Source: Propionibacteriaceae bacterium ZF39
GTDB lineage: Bacteria > Actinomycetota > Actinomycetes > Propionibacteriales > Propionibacteriaceae
NCBI GenBank assembly: GCA_039565995.1
Contig: CP154795.1
Coordinates: 2,666,001 to 2,730,000, forward strand
Length of the DNA: 64,000 bases
Direction of reading: 5' to 3'
The notes below the pieces were generated by a model. That model saw nothing but the letters and a program-made list of their open reading frames with translations. It did not search any database and was not told the origin of the DNA. Position 1 is the first letter of the stretch. Every line of letters starts with the position of its first letter. Made by a program: the position numbers and the translations under genes. Shown in pieces: positions 23,995 to 32,685 of the stretch.

Positions 23995-25160
23995 CGGTCG
24001 TCGGGGCGCACGCGGCCGACCGGGTCCTCAGCTATTGCACGAACGTGCATCCCGCCGAGGACCTGGAGGGCCTGCTCGACCAACTCGACACCTTCTCGGG
24101 GCCCATCCGACAGCGCCTCGGATGGGACACCCTCGGAGTCGGTCTCTGGCTGCCCGCTCCGGTGGCCGAGGAGCTGGCGACCAGCCCCGCGGCGTTGGCA
24201 CGGCTGGGCGAGCGGCTCGACGCCAACCGTCTGGTGGTGCGCACTCTCAATGCGTTCCCCTATCGCGGTTTCCACGATGACGTCGTCAAGAAGGCCGTCT
24301 ATCGACCGGCCTGGGGAGACCCGGAGCGGAGCCGCTACACACTGCACTGCGCCCAGGCGTTGGCCGGCCTCCTGCCCGAGGGCGGGCAGGGCAGCCTTTC
24401 CACGGTCCCCCTCGGCTGGCGCGAAGGCTGGACGAACGAGCACGACGCCGCAGCCACCGCAGAGCTGGCCGGTGTGACACGCGAGCTCGCCGCCCTGCAC
24501 GAGAGGACCGGCCGACGGGTGCGACTGGCCATCGAGCCGGAGCCCGGCTGCGTGCTCGACCAGGTGTCCGACCTCGTCGGATGGCTCGGGCCCCGCGTCG
24601 CGAGCAGAGAGTTGGACGCGGCCTGGCTCGGAGTCTGCCTCGACACGTGCCACCAGGCGATCTCGTTCGCCGATCCGGCCGCCGATGTGGCTGCACTCCG
24701 AGAGGCCGGCCTGAGCGTCGTGAAGATCCAGGCATCGGCCGCCCCCGAGGTTCCCGACCCACGGGATCCGGAGCAGCGGGCCCGCATCAGCCGTTTCGTC
24801 GAACCGCGCTACCTCCACCAGACCCGCGAGCTCGGCCCGGGCGGTCAGGTCACGCGGGTCGATGACCTTGACCTGGCGCTGTCCGGCCTGCCCGGCGCCG
24901 GCCCCTGGCGCGTCCACTTCCACATCCCGGTGCACGCCGAACCGGCCGCACCACTCCGCTCGACCCGTGATTCGATCGGCGCCGTCCTGCGGGCACTCGC
25001 CCGACATCAGGACGTCGGCGAAGCCGATATCGAGGTCGAGACCTACACCTGGGCGGTGCTGCCGCCCGAAACAGCCGGGGTCGACCTGATCACCGGCATC
25101 GCCGGCGAGCTCCAATGGCTGGCCGAAACCGTGAGCACTGCCTGGGAGGACGAACGATGA
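23991..25160 (+). CDS. EboE-like TIM-barrel protein (metabolite traffic protein EboE)
   Basis: 389 residues, xylose-isomerase-like TIM barrel of the EboE type. It opens LSYCTNVHPAEDLEGLLDQL. Later strands are VRLAIEPEPGCVLDQ, LGVCLDTCHQAISFADPAADV, VVKIQASAAPEVP and VHFHIPVHAEP, giving His, Glu and Asp metal ligands. EboE has been linked to export or processing of the Ebo product in cyanobacteria. The start is TTG inside the upstream stop (TTGA), and the end overlaps the phosphodiesterase gene. Confidence 0.87.
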   Translation: MTVVGAHAADRVLSYCTNVHPAEDLEGLLDQLDTFSGPIRQRLGWDTLGVGLWLPAPVAEELATSPAALARLGERLDANRLVVRTLNAFPYRGFHDDVVKKAVYRPAWGDPERSRYTLHCAQALAGLLPEGGQGSLSTVPLGWREGWTNEHDAAATAELAGVTRELAALHERTGRRVRLAIEPEPGCVLDQVSDLVGWLGPRVASRELDAAWLGVCLDTCHQAISFADPAADVAALREAGLSVVKIQASAAPEVPDPRDPEQRARISRFVEPRYLHQTRELGPGGQVTRVDDLDLALSGLPGAGPWRVHFHIPVHAEPAAPLRSTRDSIGAVLRALARHQDVGEADIEVETYTWAVLPPETAGVDLITGIAGELQWLAETVSTAWEDER

Positions 25161-26542
25161 CGCGCGTGTTGTTGCTGGATGTGGTGGGCCTGACCGCCAA
25201 GGCGCTGGCGAAGATGCCACGGCTCTCGGCGCTGGCCCGCCAGGGCGCCCAGAAACCCCTCGACACCGTTCTTCCTGCCGTCACGTGCTCGGTCCAGTCG
25301 ACCCTGCTGACCGGGCGTACGCCCGCCGAACACGGCATCGTGGGCAATGGGTGGTATTTCCGGGAGCTCGGCGAGGTCTTCCTCTGGCGCCAGCACAACG
25401 CCCTCGTCCAGGGCCCCAAGGTCTGGGACACCGCCCGCGCCCGGCAGGGCTCGTTCTCCGTGGCCAACATCTGCTGGTGGTATGCGATGGGCATGGACGT
25501 CGAGATCACCGTGACCCCGCGCCCGATCTATCACGCCGACGGCCGCAAGTCTCCCGACTGCTACACCCGGCCGCCCGCGCTCCACGACGAACTGACACGA
25601 GAGCTCGGTGCATTCCCACTGTTCCAATACTGGGGTGCGGGTGCGTCGATCGTCTCGACCAGGTGGATCGCCGAGGCGACCAAGCGGACGATCACCCAGC
25701 ACGCCCACGATCTGGTGATGGCCTATCTCCCCCACCTCGACTACGACCTGCAGCGCTTCGGTCCCGACTCACCGCAGGCCGATGCCGCCGCGGCGGAGCT
25801 GGACGAGGTCATCGGGGAACTCATCGATGTGGCGACCGAACACGACATGACCATCCTCGCAGTGTCCGAATATGGCATCGCCCCGGCTGATCAGCCGGTC
25901 GACATCAACCGGATGCTGCGTCGGGCGGGCCTGCTCGAGGTCTACAACTCCGGCGGCCACGAACTGCTCGATCCCTGGACCTCCCGCGCCTTCGCGGTGG
26001 CGGACCACCAGGTGGCTCACGTCTATGTGCGCGATGCCGCCGACCGGGCCCGGGTGGCCGCCATGATCGCCGAGCTGCCGGGGGTCGATGAGGTCCTGGA
26101 TCGGGAGGCCCAGCAGCGTTATGGCATCCACCACGAGCGGTCCGGCGATCTGGTCGCGGTGGCGGCCCCCGGCGCCTGGTTCACCTACTACTACTGGCTC
26201 GACGACGCGGTGGCGCCCGATTTCGCGCGCGGGGTCGATATCCACCGCAAGCCCGGCTATGACCCGGCCGAGCTGTTCCTCGATCCGGCCGACAAGCTGG
26301 TCAAGGCCAAGGCGGGGCTCAACCTGCTCAAGAAGAAGGTCGGCCTGCGCTACACGATGAACGTGGTGCCGCTCGATCCGACGTGGGTCAAGGGTACGCA
26401 CGGTCGGCTCCCCGACAGTGATGCCGACCGTCCGGTTTTCATCAGCTCCAACCCGGATCTGCCGGGGCTGGGCGGTGACTCCGTGGCTGCCACTGCGGTC
26501 CACGACCTGATTCTCGCCGCGGCCGGCGTACGCGGCGCCTAA
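25157..26542 (+). CDS. Alkaline-phosphatase-superfamily phosphodiesterase/nucleotide pyrophosphatase (Ebo-like operon)
   Basis: 461 residues of the alkaline phosphatase/NPP superfamily. The metal and nucleophile region is LLLDVVGLTAKALA then TVLPAVTCSVQSTLLTGRTPAEHGIVGNGW, where Thr is the likely nucleophile. AYLPHLDYDLQRFG and LAVSEYGIAP follow, with His ligands near VDIHRKPGYDPAELFLDP. It corresponds in context to EboF of other Ebo clusters and may remove a phosphate or nucleotide group from the product. It is the last gene of the operon, converging on the GntR gene with overlapping stop codons. Confidence 0.84.
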   Translation: MTRVLLLDVVGLTAKALAKMPRLSALARQGAQKPLDTVLPAVTCSVQSTLLTGRTPAEHGIVGNGWYFRELGEVFLWRQHNALVQGPKVWDTARARQGSFSVANICWWYAMGMDVEITVTPRPIYHADGRKSPDCYTRPPALHDELTRELGAFPLFQYWGAGASIVSTRWIAEATKRTITQHAHDLVMAYLPHLDYDLQRFGPDSPQADAAAAELDEVIGELIDVATEHDMTILAVSEYGIAPADQPVDINRMLRRAGLLEVYNSGGHELLDPWTSRAFAVADHQVAHVYVRDAADRARVAAMIAELPGVDEVLDREAQQRYGIHHERSGDLVAVAAPGAWFTYYYWLDDAVAPDFARGVDIHRKPGYDPAELFLDPADKLVKAKAGLNLLKKKVGLRYTMNVVPLDPTWVKGTHGRLPDSDADRPVFISSNPDLPGLGGDSVAATAVHDLILAAAGVRGA

Positions 26543-26910
26543 CCGGGTGCGAGCTCGGCGAGGCTCCGACGCACATAACTGACCATCGCCTCCGGACCGA
26601 TCCCGAGGCCGCGCATGGCGCGGACGTAGGTGTCGGCAAGCGTGGATGCCTGCTGGACGGTGTCCGGACCGTCGTTGGGCAGCGCGACCACGGTCCCGTT
26701 GCGCCCAGCTGTGTGGACGAAGCCCGCCGCCTCAAGCTCGCGATAGGTGCGGGCGACCGTGTTGGGAGCCAGTCCCAGGTCGCTGGCGAGTCGGCGTACC
26801 GCCGGCAGGCGCGTCCCCGGCGCCAGCTCTCCGGAGTTCATCTGGGCGACGAGCTGCTGGCGGAGTTGTTCATAGGGTGGCACCGGCGACCGCGGATCGA
26901 TGATCAGCAT
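26539..26910 (-). CDS. GntR-family transcriptional regulator (YtrA subgroup)
   Basis: 123 residues. A winged HTH occupies residues 10-75 (PPYEQLRQQLVAQMNSGELAPGTRLPAVRRLASDLGLAPNTVARTYRELEAAGFV). The short C-terminal helical tail is typical of YtrA-type repressors. It lies at the 3' end of a two-gene operon with a membrane protein, starting at ATG joined to the upstream stop (TGATG). It probably represses that operon; candidate sites are the direct repeats at 27852-27875. Confidence 0.9.
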   Translation of the reverse strand: MLIIDPRSPVPPYEQLRQQLVAQMNSGELAPGTRLPAVRRLASDLGLAPNTVARTYRELEAAGFVHTAGRNGTVVALPNDGPDTVQQASTLADTYVRAMRGLGIGPEAMVSYVRRSLAELAPG

Positions 26911-27833
26911 CAGGCGACCCCGAACTTCCCGATCCACAGCCCAAGGGCCGGGTTGCGACGGCTGCGACCCGTGGCCCACGGCACGATGAGCGCGATCCAA
27001 CAGGCGACGCCCACCCCGAAGGCGACCAGACCGAGCGCCAGGGTGAGATCCATCCCAGCCGCGCGCACCTGCGGTTCGATCACCCAGGTCCCGGCCACGA
27101 CCAGAAGACCGAGAACAGAAATGAGTGACAGCATCACCGAGTTGTCGCGCAATGCCCGGATCGCGTCGGTCCGGGTAGCGTCGTCCCAGGCCAGCTCCAG
27201 CTCGGTGTGAGCGTGCTGCGGTCGGTCGATCAGGTCGCGTTCGGCCTTCCGCGCGAGTGCCCAGAGGCCCACCAGAATCGCGGTGACCCCCACCAGGATG
27301 GCCGGCACCCATGCTCCCCCGGACGGCTTGACCGGCACCAGGAGCCACACCACCAGAGCAGCGGCCGCGGCGACGAGCACGGTGACGAGTGCGAGCTTCA
27401 CCGCCAAGTCCTCGGCCCGAGTGGTGTAGTCGCTGACCTCGATGGCCTGCGACCGGGCAACCCGTGGCGCGTCTGCGACCAGGTGCCCGCGCGTCCGGCG
27501 TACGCCCAGATAGGTGCCCAGCCCGGCACCGAACGCGGGCGGGAGAAGGACCAGCAGGCCGGAGAAGCCGTTGAACCCCGTGGCCAGTTCCACGATCAGC
27601 GCCGCACCAACGCCGAGCGCAAACAGGATGAGGGTCCAGGTCAGCGCCGAGCGCTCCTGACGGCCGATCCGGTCGAGCACCGGTTGCCGGAGTGCAGGCG
27701 GCAGGGGGAGGCCACGCTTGCTCACATACCGTGCGAGCTGCTTCTCGTCGATTTTGTGGCCGCGCCCCTGGGTGATCGGTGCGACGCTGACGATCATGGG
27801 AACGGCGAGGGCGATCCAGATGGCGGTGTTCAT
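26910..27833 (-). CDS. Multi-spanning membrane protein of unknown function
   Basis: 307 residues with about seven hydrophobic helices: residues 1-18, 64-84, 90-110, 148-168, 175-195, 237-258 and 265-285. The middle contains a cytoplasmic region with QPHAHTELELAWDDATRTDAIRAL. It recalls DUF1648-type membrane proteins co-encoded with YtrA-like regulators, but I cannot name a function. GAAGGAGC precedes the ATG. It is co-transcribed with the GntR gene downstream. Confidence 0.8.
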   Translation of the reverse strand: MNTAIWIALAVPMIVSVAPITQGRGHKIDEKQLARYVSKRGLPLPPALRQPVLDRIGRQERSALTWTLILFALGVGAALIVELATGFNGFSGLLVLLPPAFGAGLGTYLGVRRTRGHLVADAPRVARSQAIEVSDYTTRAEDLAVKLALVTVLVAAAAALVVWLLVPVKPSGGAWVPAILVGVTAILVGLWALARKAERDLIDRPQHAHTELELAWDDATRTDAIRALRDNSVMLSLISVLGLLVVAGTWVIEPQVRAAGMDLTLALGLVAFGVGVACWIALIVPWATGRSRRNPALGLWIGKFGVA

Positions 27834-27844
27834 GGCAGCTCCTT

Positions 27845-27880
27845 CGTCTCAATACAAACAACGTAATGATACAAAGGGGA
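27845..27880 (-). promoter_or_regulatory. AT-rich promoter/operator of the GntR operon
   Basis: Two direct copies of TTTGTAT (27858-27852 and 27875-27869 on the minus strand) lie 17 bases apart. They occupy the -35/-10 distance upstream of the membrane-protein gene, in a local AT-rich patch. They could be both promoter hexamers and repressor sites. Confidence 0.4.
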
Positions 27881-27895
27881 GCTTCAAGGGCTTCT

Positions 27896-28267
27896 TCAGG
27901 AACGAACCGATCGCGGCCCCACGATCCGAACACCGACCGACGCAACCCTCGCAATGAGGCCGCGGTCGGCGGTCGCCAGCGTGATCTGGACATCTCCCTC
28001 CGCCAGCGACCGGCACTGGGCGACGATTTCGTCATCGCCCTCCCCCGCCGCGTGGACCGTGGTGATCGAACCCTGCGTTCCCTCGGGTACGCCGGCCCGG
28101 GCTTTTCCTTCCAGCACGAACACGACGCGGTCATAGGACGCTGTCACCGCGGCCAGGCCGGCGTACACCCGAGCGGCGGCTCCTGCGCGGTCCCGCCACC
28201 AGCCGTCGGGAACCGAACCCACCACATTGGCGGCATCGACAACGAGCACCCGCTGGGAATCGTCCAC
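27896..28267 (-). CDS. NYN/PIN-like putative ribonuclease-fold protein
   Basis: 123 residues. An N-terminal strand VLVVDAANVVGSVPDGWWRDR resembles the first Asp motif of NYN/PIN nucleases (YacP-like). VVFVLEGKA, EGDDEIVAQC and LATADRGLIARV follow, giving the acidic residues of the metal site. It is likely a small RNA-cleaving or RNA-binding enzyme. The target is unknown. It is a single gene, divergent from the FMN reductase. Confidence 0.6.
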   Translation of the reverse strand: MDDSQRVLVVDAANVVGSVPDGWWRDRAGAAARVYAGLAAVTASYDRVVFVLEGKARAGVPEGTQGSITTVHAAGEGDDEIVAQCRSLAEGDVQITLATADRGLIARVASVGVRIVGPRSVRS

Positions 28268-28335
28268 CCGGGGATTCTAGGGCCCACAGAGGTGGGGGGT
28301 ACCTACCGAAATAAGGGGGGCCTAGCCTTGGGGAT

Positions 28336-28359
28336 GGTCCCGGCAACGCGGTCGGGACC
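28336..28359 (+). other. Stem-loop in the leader of the FMN reductase gene
   Basis: GGTCCCG and CGGGACC form perfect 7-base arms around a 10-base loop. It ends 18 bases before the ATG and is followed by a strong TAGGAGGA site. It might influence mRNA stability or start access. Confidence 0.3.
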
Positions 28360-28376
28360 TGGTTTCTAGGAGGAAC

Positions 28377-28949
28377 ATGTCCAGCTCGTATCGCGTGGGT
28401 GTCTTCATCGGCAGCCTCTCGAGCAAGTCGATCAACCGCAAACTGGCCCAGGCCCTGATGAAGATGGGCGCCGAGGGAGTCGAGTTCGTCGAGATCCCGA
28501 TCAAGGACCTCCCGCTCTACAACCACGACTTCGACGCCGACTATCCGGCGGAGGGCAAGGCACTCAAGGACGCCATCGCCTCGGTGCAGGCCGTGCTGTT
28601 CGTCTCGCCCGAATACAACCGCTCGATTCCGGGGGCGCTCAAGAACGCGATCGACTGGGCGAGCCGGCCCTGGGGCCAGAACTCGTTCGACCACAAGCCG
28701 GCCGCCATCATCGGTGCGTCGATCGGAGCGATCGGCACCGCGGTGGCCCAGCAGAGCCTGCGGGCGGTCATGGCCTTCTGCAACGCGCGGCTGCTGACCA
28801 GCCCCGAGGCCTATATCCACTTCACCGACGGCCTCGTCGACGATGACGGAAACGTCACCAACGAGGGCACCAAGGAGTTCCTGCAAAACTTCATGGAAGA
28901 ATTCCACGAGCACACCCAGCGCGTGCTGACGGTCCTGCCTCAGGACTGA
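28377..28949 (+). CDS. NADPH-dependent FMN reductase
   Basis: 190-residue flavodoxin-fold quinone/azo/chromate reductase family protein. The FMN phosphate loop is GSLSSKSINRKLAQAL, and the second flavin motif is FVSPEYNRSIPGALKNAIDWASRP. It reduces flavin or quinones with NADPH, typically for oxidative-stress defence. AGGAGGA lies six bases before the ATG. A strong bidirectional terminator follows. Confidence 0.92.
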   Translation: MSSSYRVGVFIGSLSSKSINRKLAQALMKMGAEGVEFVEIPIKDLPLYNHDFDADYPAEGKALKDAIASVQAVLFVSPEYNRSIPGALKNAIDWASRPWGQNSFDHKPAAIIGASIGAIGTAVAQQSLRAVMAFCNARLLTSPEAYIHFTDGLVDDDGNVTNEGTKEFLQNFMEEFHEHTQRVLTVLPQD

Positions 28950-28983
28950 GCAGCCTGCTCCCCCGGTGTAGCCCGGGGACACA

Positions 28984-29013
28984 GAAAGGCCCACCCCGCG
29001 GGGTGGGCCTTTC
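28984..29013. terminator. Bidirectional terminator
   Basis: Perfect 15-base inverted repeat (left arm GAAAGGCCCACCCCG) with no unpaired loop bases beyond the turn, flanked by A and T tracts. It lies between the convergent FMN reductase and rpmB genes. Confidence 0.85.
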
Positions 29014-29030
29014 AAAGTTCTTGCGGCGGA

Positions 29031-29219
29031 TCAGCGACCCGCGACCTTGCCGGCCTTCAGGCAGGAGGTGCAGACGTTGACACGCTTGGCAGTGCCACCG
29101 ATCAGGGCCTTCACGCGCTGGATATTGGGGTTCCAGCGTCGCTTGGTCTTCTTCTTCGACCAAGGCACGTTGTGGCCGAAGCCCGGGCCCTTGGCGCACA
29201 CGTCACATACGGCAGCCAC
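29031..29219 (-). CDS. rpmB: 50S ribosomal protein L28
   Basis: 62 residues beginning VAAVCDVCAKGPGFGHNVPWS, with KKKTKRRWNPNIQRV and a C-terminal VCTSCLKAGKV. Two Cys pairs (CDVC, CTSC) mark the zinc-binding form. The start is GTG at 29219 with GAGGAGA upstream, rather than the longer frame from 29282. Confidence 0.96.
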   Translation of the reverse strand: MAAVCDVCAKGPGFGHNVPWSKKKTKRRWNPNIQRVKALIGGTAKRVNVCTSCLKAGKVAGR

Positions 29220-29339
29220 TGGAGTGTCTCCTCGTTCAACAGATCTGAGATTGCAGGCCGTTCGCATCCCGCGAACAGGCAACCGGTCAAGAATAACGAG
29301 TCATGTCCGGAGCCGCAAATCGGGCGCCGCGCAATTCAA

Positions 29340-31025
29340 CTACGTGTGGATCACCAACGGCACGATCATGGGCCGGCGACGGTAGGTCTTGTTGACCCAG
29401 CGCCCGATGCGGCGGCGGATGACCTGCTGCAGGCGATGGGTGTCGTCGACTCCTTCGCGCATGGCCTCGACGAGCGCGACGGCGATCTCGTCGCGGATGC
29501 GGTCGAAGACGGAGTCGTCCTCCGCGAATCCTCGCGCGTGGATGTCGGGGCCCGAGAGCAGTTCGGCGTTGTGGGTGTTGACGACGGCCAGCACGGTGAC
29601 GAACCCTTCCTCGCCGAGGATCCGGCGGTCGGTGAGTTCGGTGTCGGACAGCGCACCGACCGTCGAGCCGTCGACGAAGACATAGCCCGTGTCGATGCGG
29701 CCGACCCGCTTCATGCGGCCGGCATGCAGGTCCACGACATCGCCGTCCTCGACGACGATCGTGTTCTCCCGGGGTACGCCTGTCGCGACGGCCAGGTCTG
29801 CGTTCGCGATCAGGTGGCGCACTTCACCGTGCACCGGCATCACGTTGCGGGGGCGCACGATGTTGTAGCAATAGAGCAACTCCCCCGCCGAGGCGTGCCC
29901 GGACACGTGCACGAGCGCATTGCCCTTGTGCACGACCCTGACTCCGAGCTTCGACAGGCCGTTGATGACCCGGTGGACCGAGTTCTCGTTGCCGGGGATG
30001 AGCGAGCTGGCGAGCAGCACGGTGTCGCCCGGCTCCAGGTGAATCGCGGGATGTTCCCGATTCGCCATCCGCGACAGCGCGGACAGCGGCTCGCCCTGCG
30101 ACCCGGTGGAGACGATGACGACCTCTTCGGGTCGATAGTGCTCGACGTCCTTGAGCTCGATCAGGGTGTTGCCGGGGACCTTCAGATAGCCGAGGTCGCG
30201 GGCGATCCCCATGTTCTTGACCATGGAGCGACCGACATAGGCGACCTTGCGCCCGCTGCGTACGGCCTCGTCCAGGATCTGCTGCACGCGGTGCACGTGG
30301 GAGGCGAAACACGCGACGACGAGCCGCTGCTCGGAGGTAGCGAACACCCGCTGCAGAGCCGGCAGGATGTCCTTCTCGGGCGTGGTGAAGCCCGGCACCT
30401 CGGCATTGGTCGAGTCGGTCATGAAGAGGTCGACGCCCTCTTCACCGTGCTTCGCGAAGCGGCGCAGGTCGGTGATGCGGCCGTCGAGGGGCAGCTGGTC
30501 CATCTTGAAGTCACCGGTATGGAGGACCGTGCCGGCCTTCGTGCGCAGGAACAGGCCGACGGCATCGGGGATCGAGTGGTTGACCGGCACGAACTCGATC
30601 TCGAACTCGTCGAGTGTCTCGCGGGAATCCCCGTCGATCTCGCGCAGGTCGGTGTCGCGTACGCGATGCTCGCGCAGCTTCTCGCGCACCAGTGCCAGCG
30701 TGAGCCGGGTGCCGAACACGGGGATATCGGAGCGCAGCTTCAGCAGATAGGGCACCGCACCGATGTGGTCCTCATGGCCATGGGTGAGCACGAGGCCGAC
30801 GATGTCGTCGAGCCGCTCCCGGATCCCGTCGATGCCGGGCAGGATCAGGTCGACGCCGGGGTGGTCGTCGTCGGGGAAGAGGACGCCGCAGTCGATCAAC
30901 AGGATGCGACCGTTGACCTCGAGCGATGCCATGTTCCGGCCGATATCGCCCAGACCACCCAGAGGGATGATCCGCAGCGTGTCGGGCCGGAGTTCCGGCG
31001 GGGTACGCAGACCTGCAGCAGACAT
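29340..31025 (-). CDS. rnj: Ribonuclease J
   Basis: 561-residue metallo-beta-lactamase/beta-CASP ribonuclease with 5' exonuclease and endonuclease activity in mRNA turnover and rRNA maturation. Motif II is LTHGHEDHIGAVPYLL, other ligands are in NHSIPD and HTGDFKMD. The beta-CASP motifs are FMTDSTN, CFASHVHR, SGHAS and PVHGE. The ATG at 31025 (MSAAGLRTPPEL) is preferred over the long upstream frame. Confidence 0.96.
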   Translation of the reverse strand: MSAAGLRTPPELRPDTLRIIPLGGLGDIGRNMASLEVNGRILLIDCGVLFPDDDHPGVDLILPGIDGIRERLDDIVGLVLTHGHEDHIGAVPYLLKLRSDIPVFGTRLTLALVREKLREHRVRDTDLREIDGDSRETLDEFEIEFVPVNHSIPDAVGLFLRTKAGTVLHTGDFKMDQLPLDGRITDLRRFAKHGEEGVDLFMTDSTNAEVPGFTTPEKDILPALQRVFATSEQRLVVACFASHVHRVQQILDEAVRSGRKVAYVGRSMVKNMGIARDLGYLKVPGNTLIELKDVEHYRPEEVVIVSTGSQGEPLSALSRMANREHPAIHLEPGDTVLLASSLIPGNENSVHRVINGLSKLGVRVVHKGNALVHVSGHASAGELLYCYNIVRPRNVMPVHGEVRHLIANADLAVATGVPRENTIVVEDGDVVDLHAGRMKRVGRIDTGYVFVDGSTVGALSDTELTDRRILGEEGFVTVLAVVNTHNAELLSGPDIHARGFAEDDSVFDRIRDEIAVALVEAMREGVDDTHRLQQVIRRRIGRWVNKTYRRRPMIVPLVIHT

Positions 31026-31084
31026 GGGGGCCAGACTAGCTGGCAGCCCGAGGGGCGGCGACCCGGTTCCCGCGGCGGGAGGTG

Positions 31085-32278
31085 TCACTCGTCCTGAGGC
31101 GGAAACAGCTTGAGCGCCTGCACGGCCGCGCTGACGTCGGCCAGCGCGACCGGGTCGGACAGGTCGGTGCGCAGGATCTGCTCGATCCGGTTGATCCGAT
31201 AGCGGACCGTGTTGGGGTGACAGAAGAGCGCCTGGGCCGCGTCGGCGACGGACCCGCGCGCCTCCAGCCACTCGACCAGGGTCGCCAGGAGCGGCTCCCG
31301 CGTCCGCACCGGGAGCGCCAGGACCTCACCCAGCACCGCGTGGATCATCATCCGCGCGGTGTCCGGCGAGGCGGCGAGGAGCGCGAGCATCGGGGTTTTC
31401 TCGAGCTGGCGTACGCCCTTCTTCCCGTTCGGGATCGCCGCCATCATCAGGCGCGCCAGATAGACACCCTGGGAGGCGTGGGCCAGCGAGTCGAAGACGG
31501 TGGACACCCCGACCGGCCCGACGGCGAGGGGCCGCAACACCTCGAGAACGCTGTCGACGGACGCGTCCTGCAGCGACACCACCCCGACCTTGAGATCGGG
31601 TGTCATGCGCCAGGCCGAGCCCAGGTCGCGAGCGCGCAGCTGGGCGTACACATCGGGCAACGGGTCCGCTCCCCCGGTGGAGGCACCCACCACGGCCACG
31701 AACCGGCCCTCGAGCGGGAGCTCCAGGCGCGCCGCTGCCCGCCAGATCTCGTCCCGACCCGTCAGATAGCCGCGGAACAGCGCTTCCAGGGTCGCCGCAC
31801 GTTCGGCCTCCCGCTCGACGAGCAGTTCGGCGGCTCGTTCCTGGTAGGCCAGGATCGCGATGCGCGAGACCTCCTCGAGACGACCGAACATGTCGCCGGC
31901 CAGGCCGACGACGATCCGGGCTTCGGTGCCGTTGGCCAGCGCCGCGGACTGCACCTCGGTCCAGAGCTCGGCGACGGTGATGCGATAGGCCTCCAGCACC
32001 TCGTGCAGCGCGACGCCCTGCTCCGCGCGCTGGCGCCCCACTTTCTGGGGGCCCATGCCACCGGCGCGGGCGGGCGTACCCGAAATGGAGGCGAGCAGAT
32101 AGTCGAACTGGCCGTTCACGGAGGTCGCGAGATCGCGACTGCCGAGGTCCCGATAGCCGACCAGTTCGGAAACCAGTCGGTCGATGGTGCGGCTCACGAC
32201 TGAGGGCAGGTTGGCGGCCACCGCCGGAACCACTGCGCGCAGTTCCGCATCGGCCCGCCGTGCACCGTCAGTCGTCAT
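31085..32278 (-). CDS. PucR-type (CdaR-like) transcriptional regulator
   Basis: 397 residues. The N-terminal half is an all-helical sensory domain (RsbRD_N-like: LPSVVSRTIDRLVSELVGY). A GGDEF-like degenerate middle follows (VAVVGASTGG). The C-terminal HTH_30 domain is LLATLVEWLEARGSVADAAQALFCHPNTVRYRINRIEQIL. Such regulators control purine, amino acid or aromatic metabolism; the ligand here is not evident. AGGAGA precedes the ATG. It is divergent from dodecin. Confidence 0.88.
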   Translation of the reverse strand: MTTDGARRADAELRAVVPAVAANLPSVVSRTIDRLVSELVGYRDLGSRDLATSVNGQFDYLLASISGTPARAGGMGPQKVGRQRAEQGVALHEVLEAYRITVAELWTEVQSAALANGTEARIVVGLAGDMFGRLEEVSRIAILAYQERAAELLVEREAERAATLEALFRGYLTGRDEIWRAAARLELPLEGRFVAVVGASTGGADPLPDVYAQLRARDLGSAWRMTPDLKVGVVSLQDASVDSVLEVLRPLAVGPVGVSTVFDSLAHASQGVYLARLMMAAIPNGKKGVRQLEKTPMLALLAASPDTARMMIHAVLGEVLALPVRTREPLLATLVEWLEARGSVADAAQALFCHPNTVRYRINRIEQILRTDLSDPVALADVSAAVQALKLFPPQDE

Positions 32279-32460
32279 CGGGTCTCCTGTCACTGTCGCG
32301 GTCGCCTCCCTGCCGGGATGCCGGGCTCCACGTTCGCGCATCGTCGTGCGGAAGACAACCAGCCCCCGCAATTCCGCTGACTCGTTGGAAGGGCGAAGGA
32401 TGCTGGACCACTATGGGATTGTGTGTCTTACATCACTGTCGATGACGCCAGGAGGCCCCC

Positions 32461-32685
32461 ATGTCCAACCGCACCTATTCCCTGACCGAGATCGTCGGAA
32501 CATCCACCGAGAGCGTCGACAACGCCGTGCGCAACGGTCTGAAGCCAGCTGCCGCCACCGTCCGCAACCTGGACTGGTTCACGATCCAGGAGATCCGCGG
32601 CGTGGTCGACGAGGAGGGTAGCCCCAGCTACTTCCAGGTCACCATGAAGGTCGGCTTCCGCCTCGAGGAGCCCGACGAGGACTGA
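32461..32685 (+). CDS. Dodecin (flavin storage protein)
   Basis: 74 residues, the normal length. NRTYSLTEIVGTSTESVDNAVRNGLKPAAATVRNLDWFTIQEIRG is the dodecin signature, with the aromatic residue W that stacks on flavin or coenzyme A. It forms a hollow dodecamer that buffers flavin. A Shine-Dalgarno AGGAGG precedes the ATG. The stop adjoins that of a convergent GNAT gene. Confidence 0.95.
   Translation: MSNRTYSLTEIVGTSTESVDNAVRNGLKPAAATVRNLDWFTIQEIRGVVDEEGSPSYFQVTMKVGFRLEEPDED

Noticed and set aside
29172-31097. 641-codon plus-strand frame opposite RNase J
   Set aside because: High-GC shadow; the minus strand has the HGHEDH metal motif and full family length.
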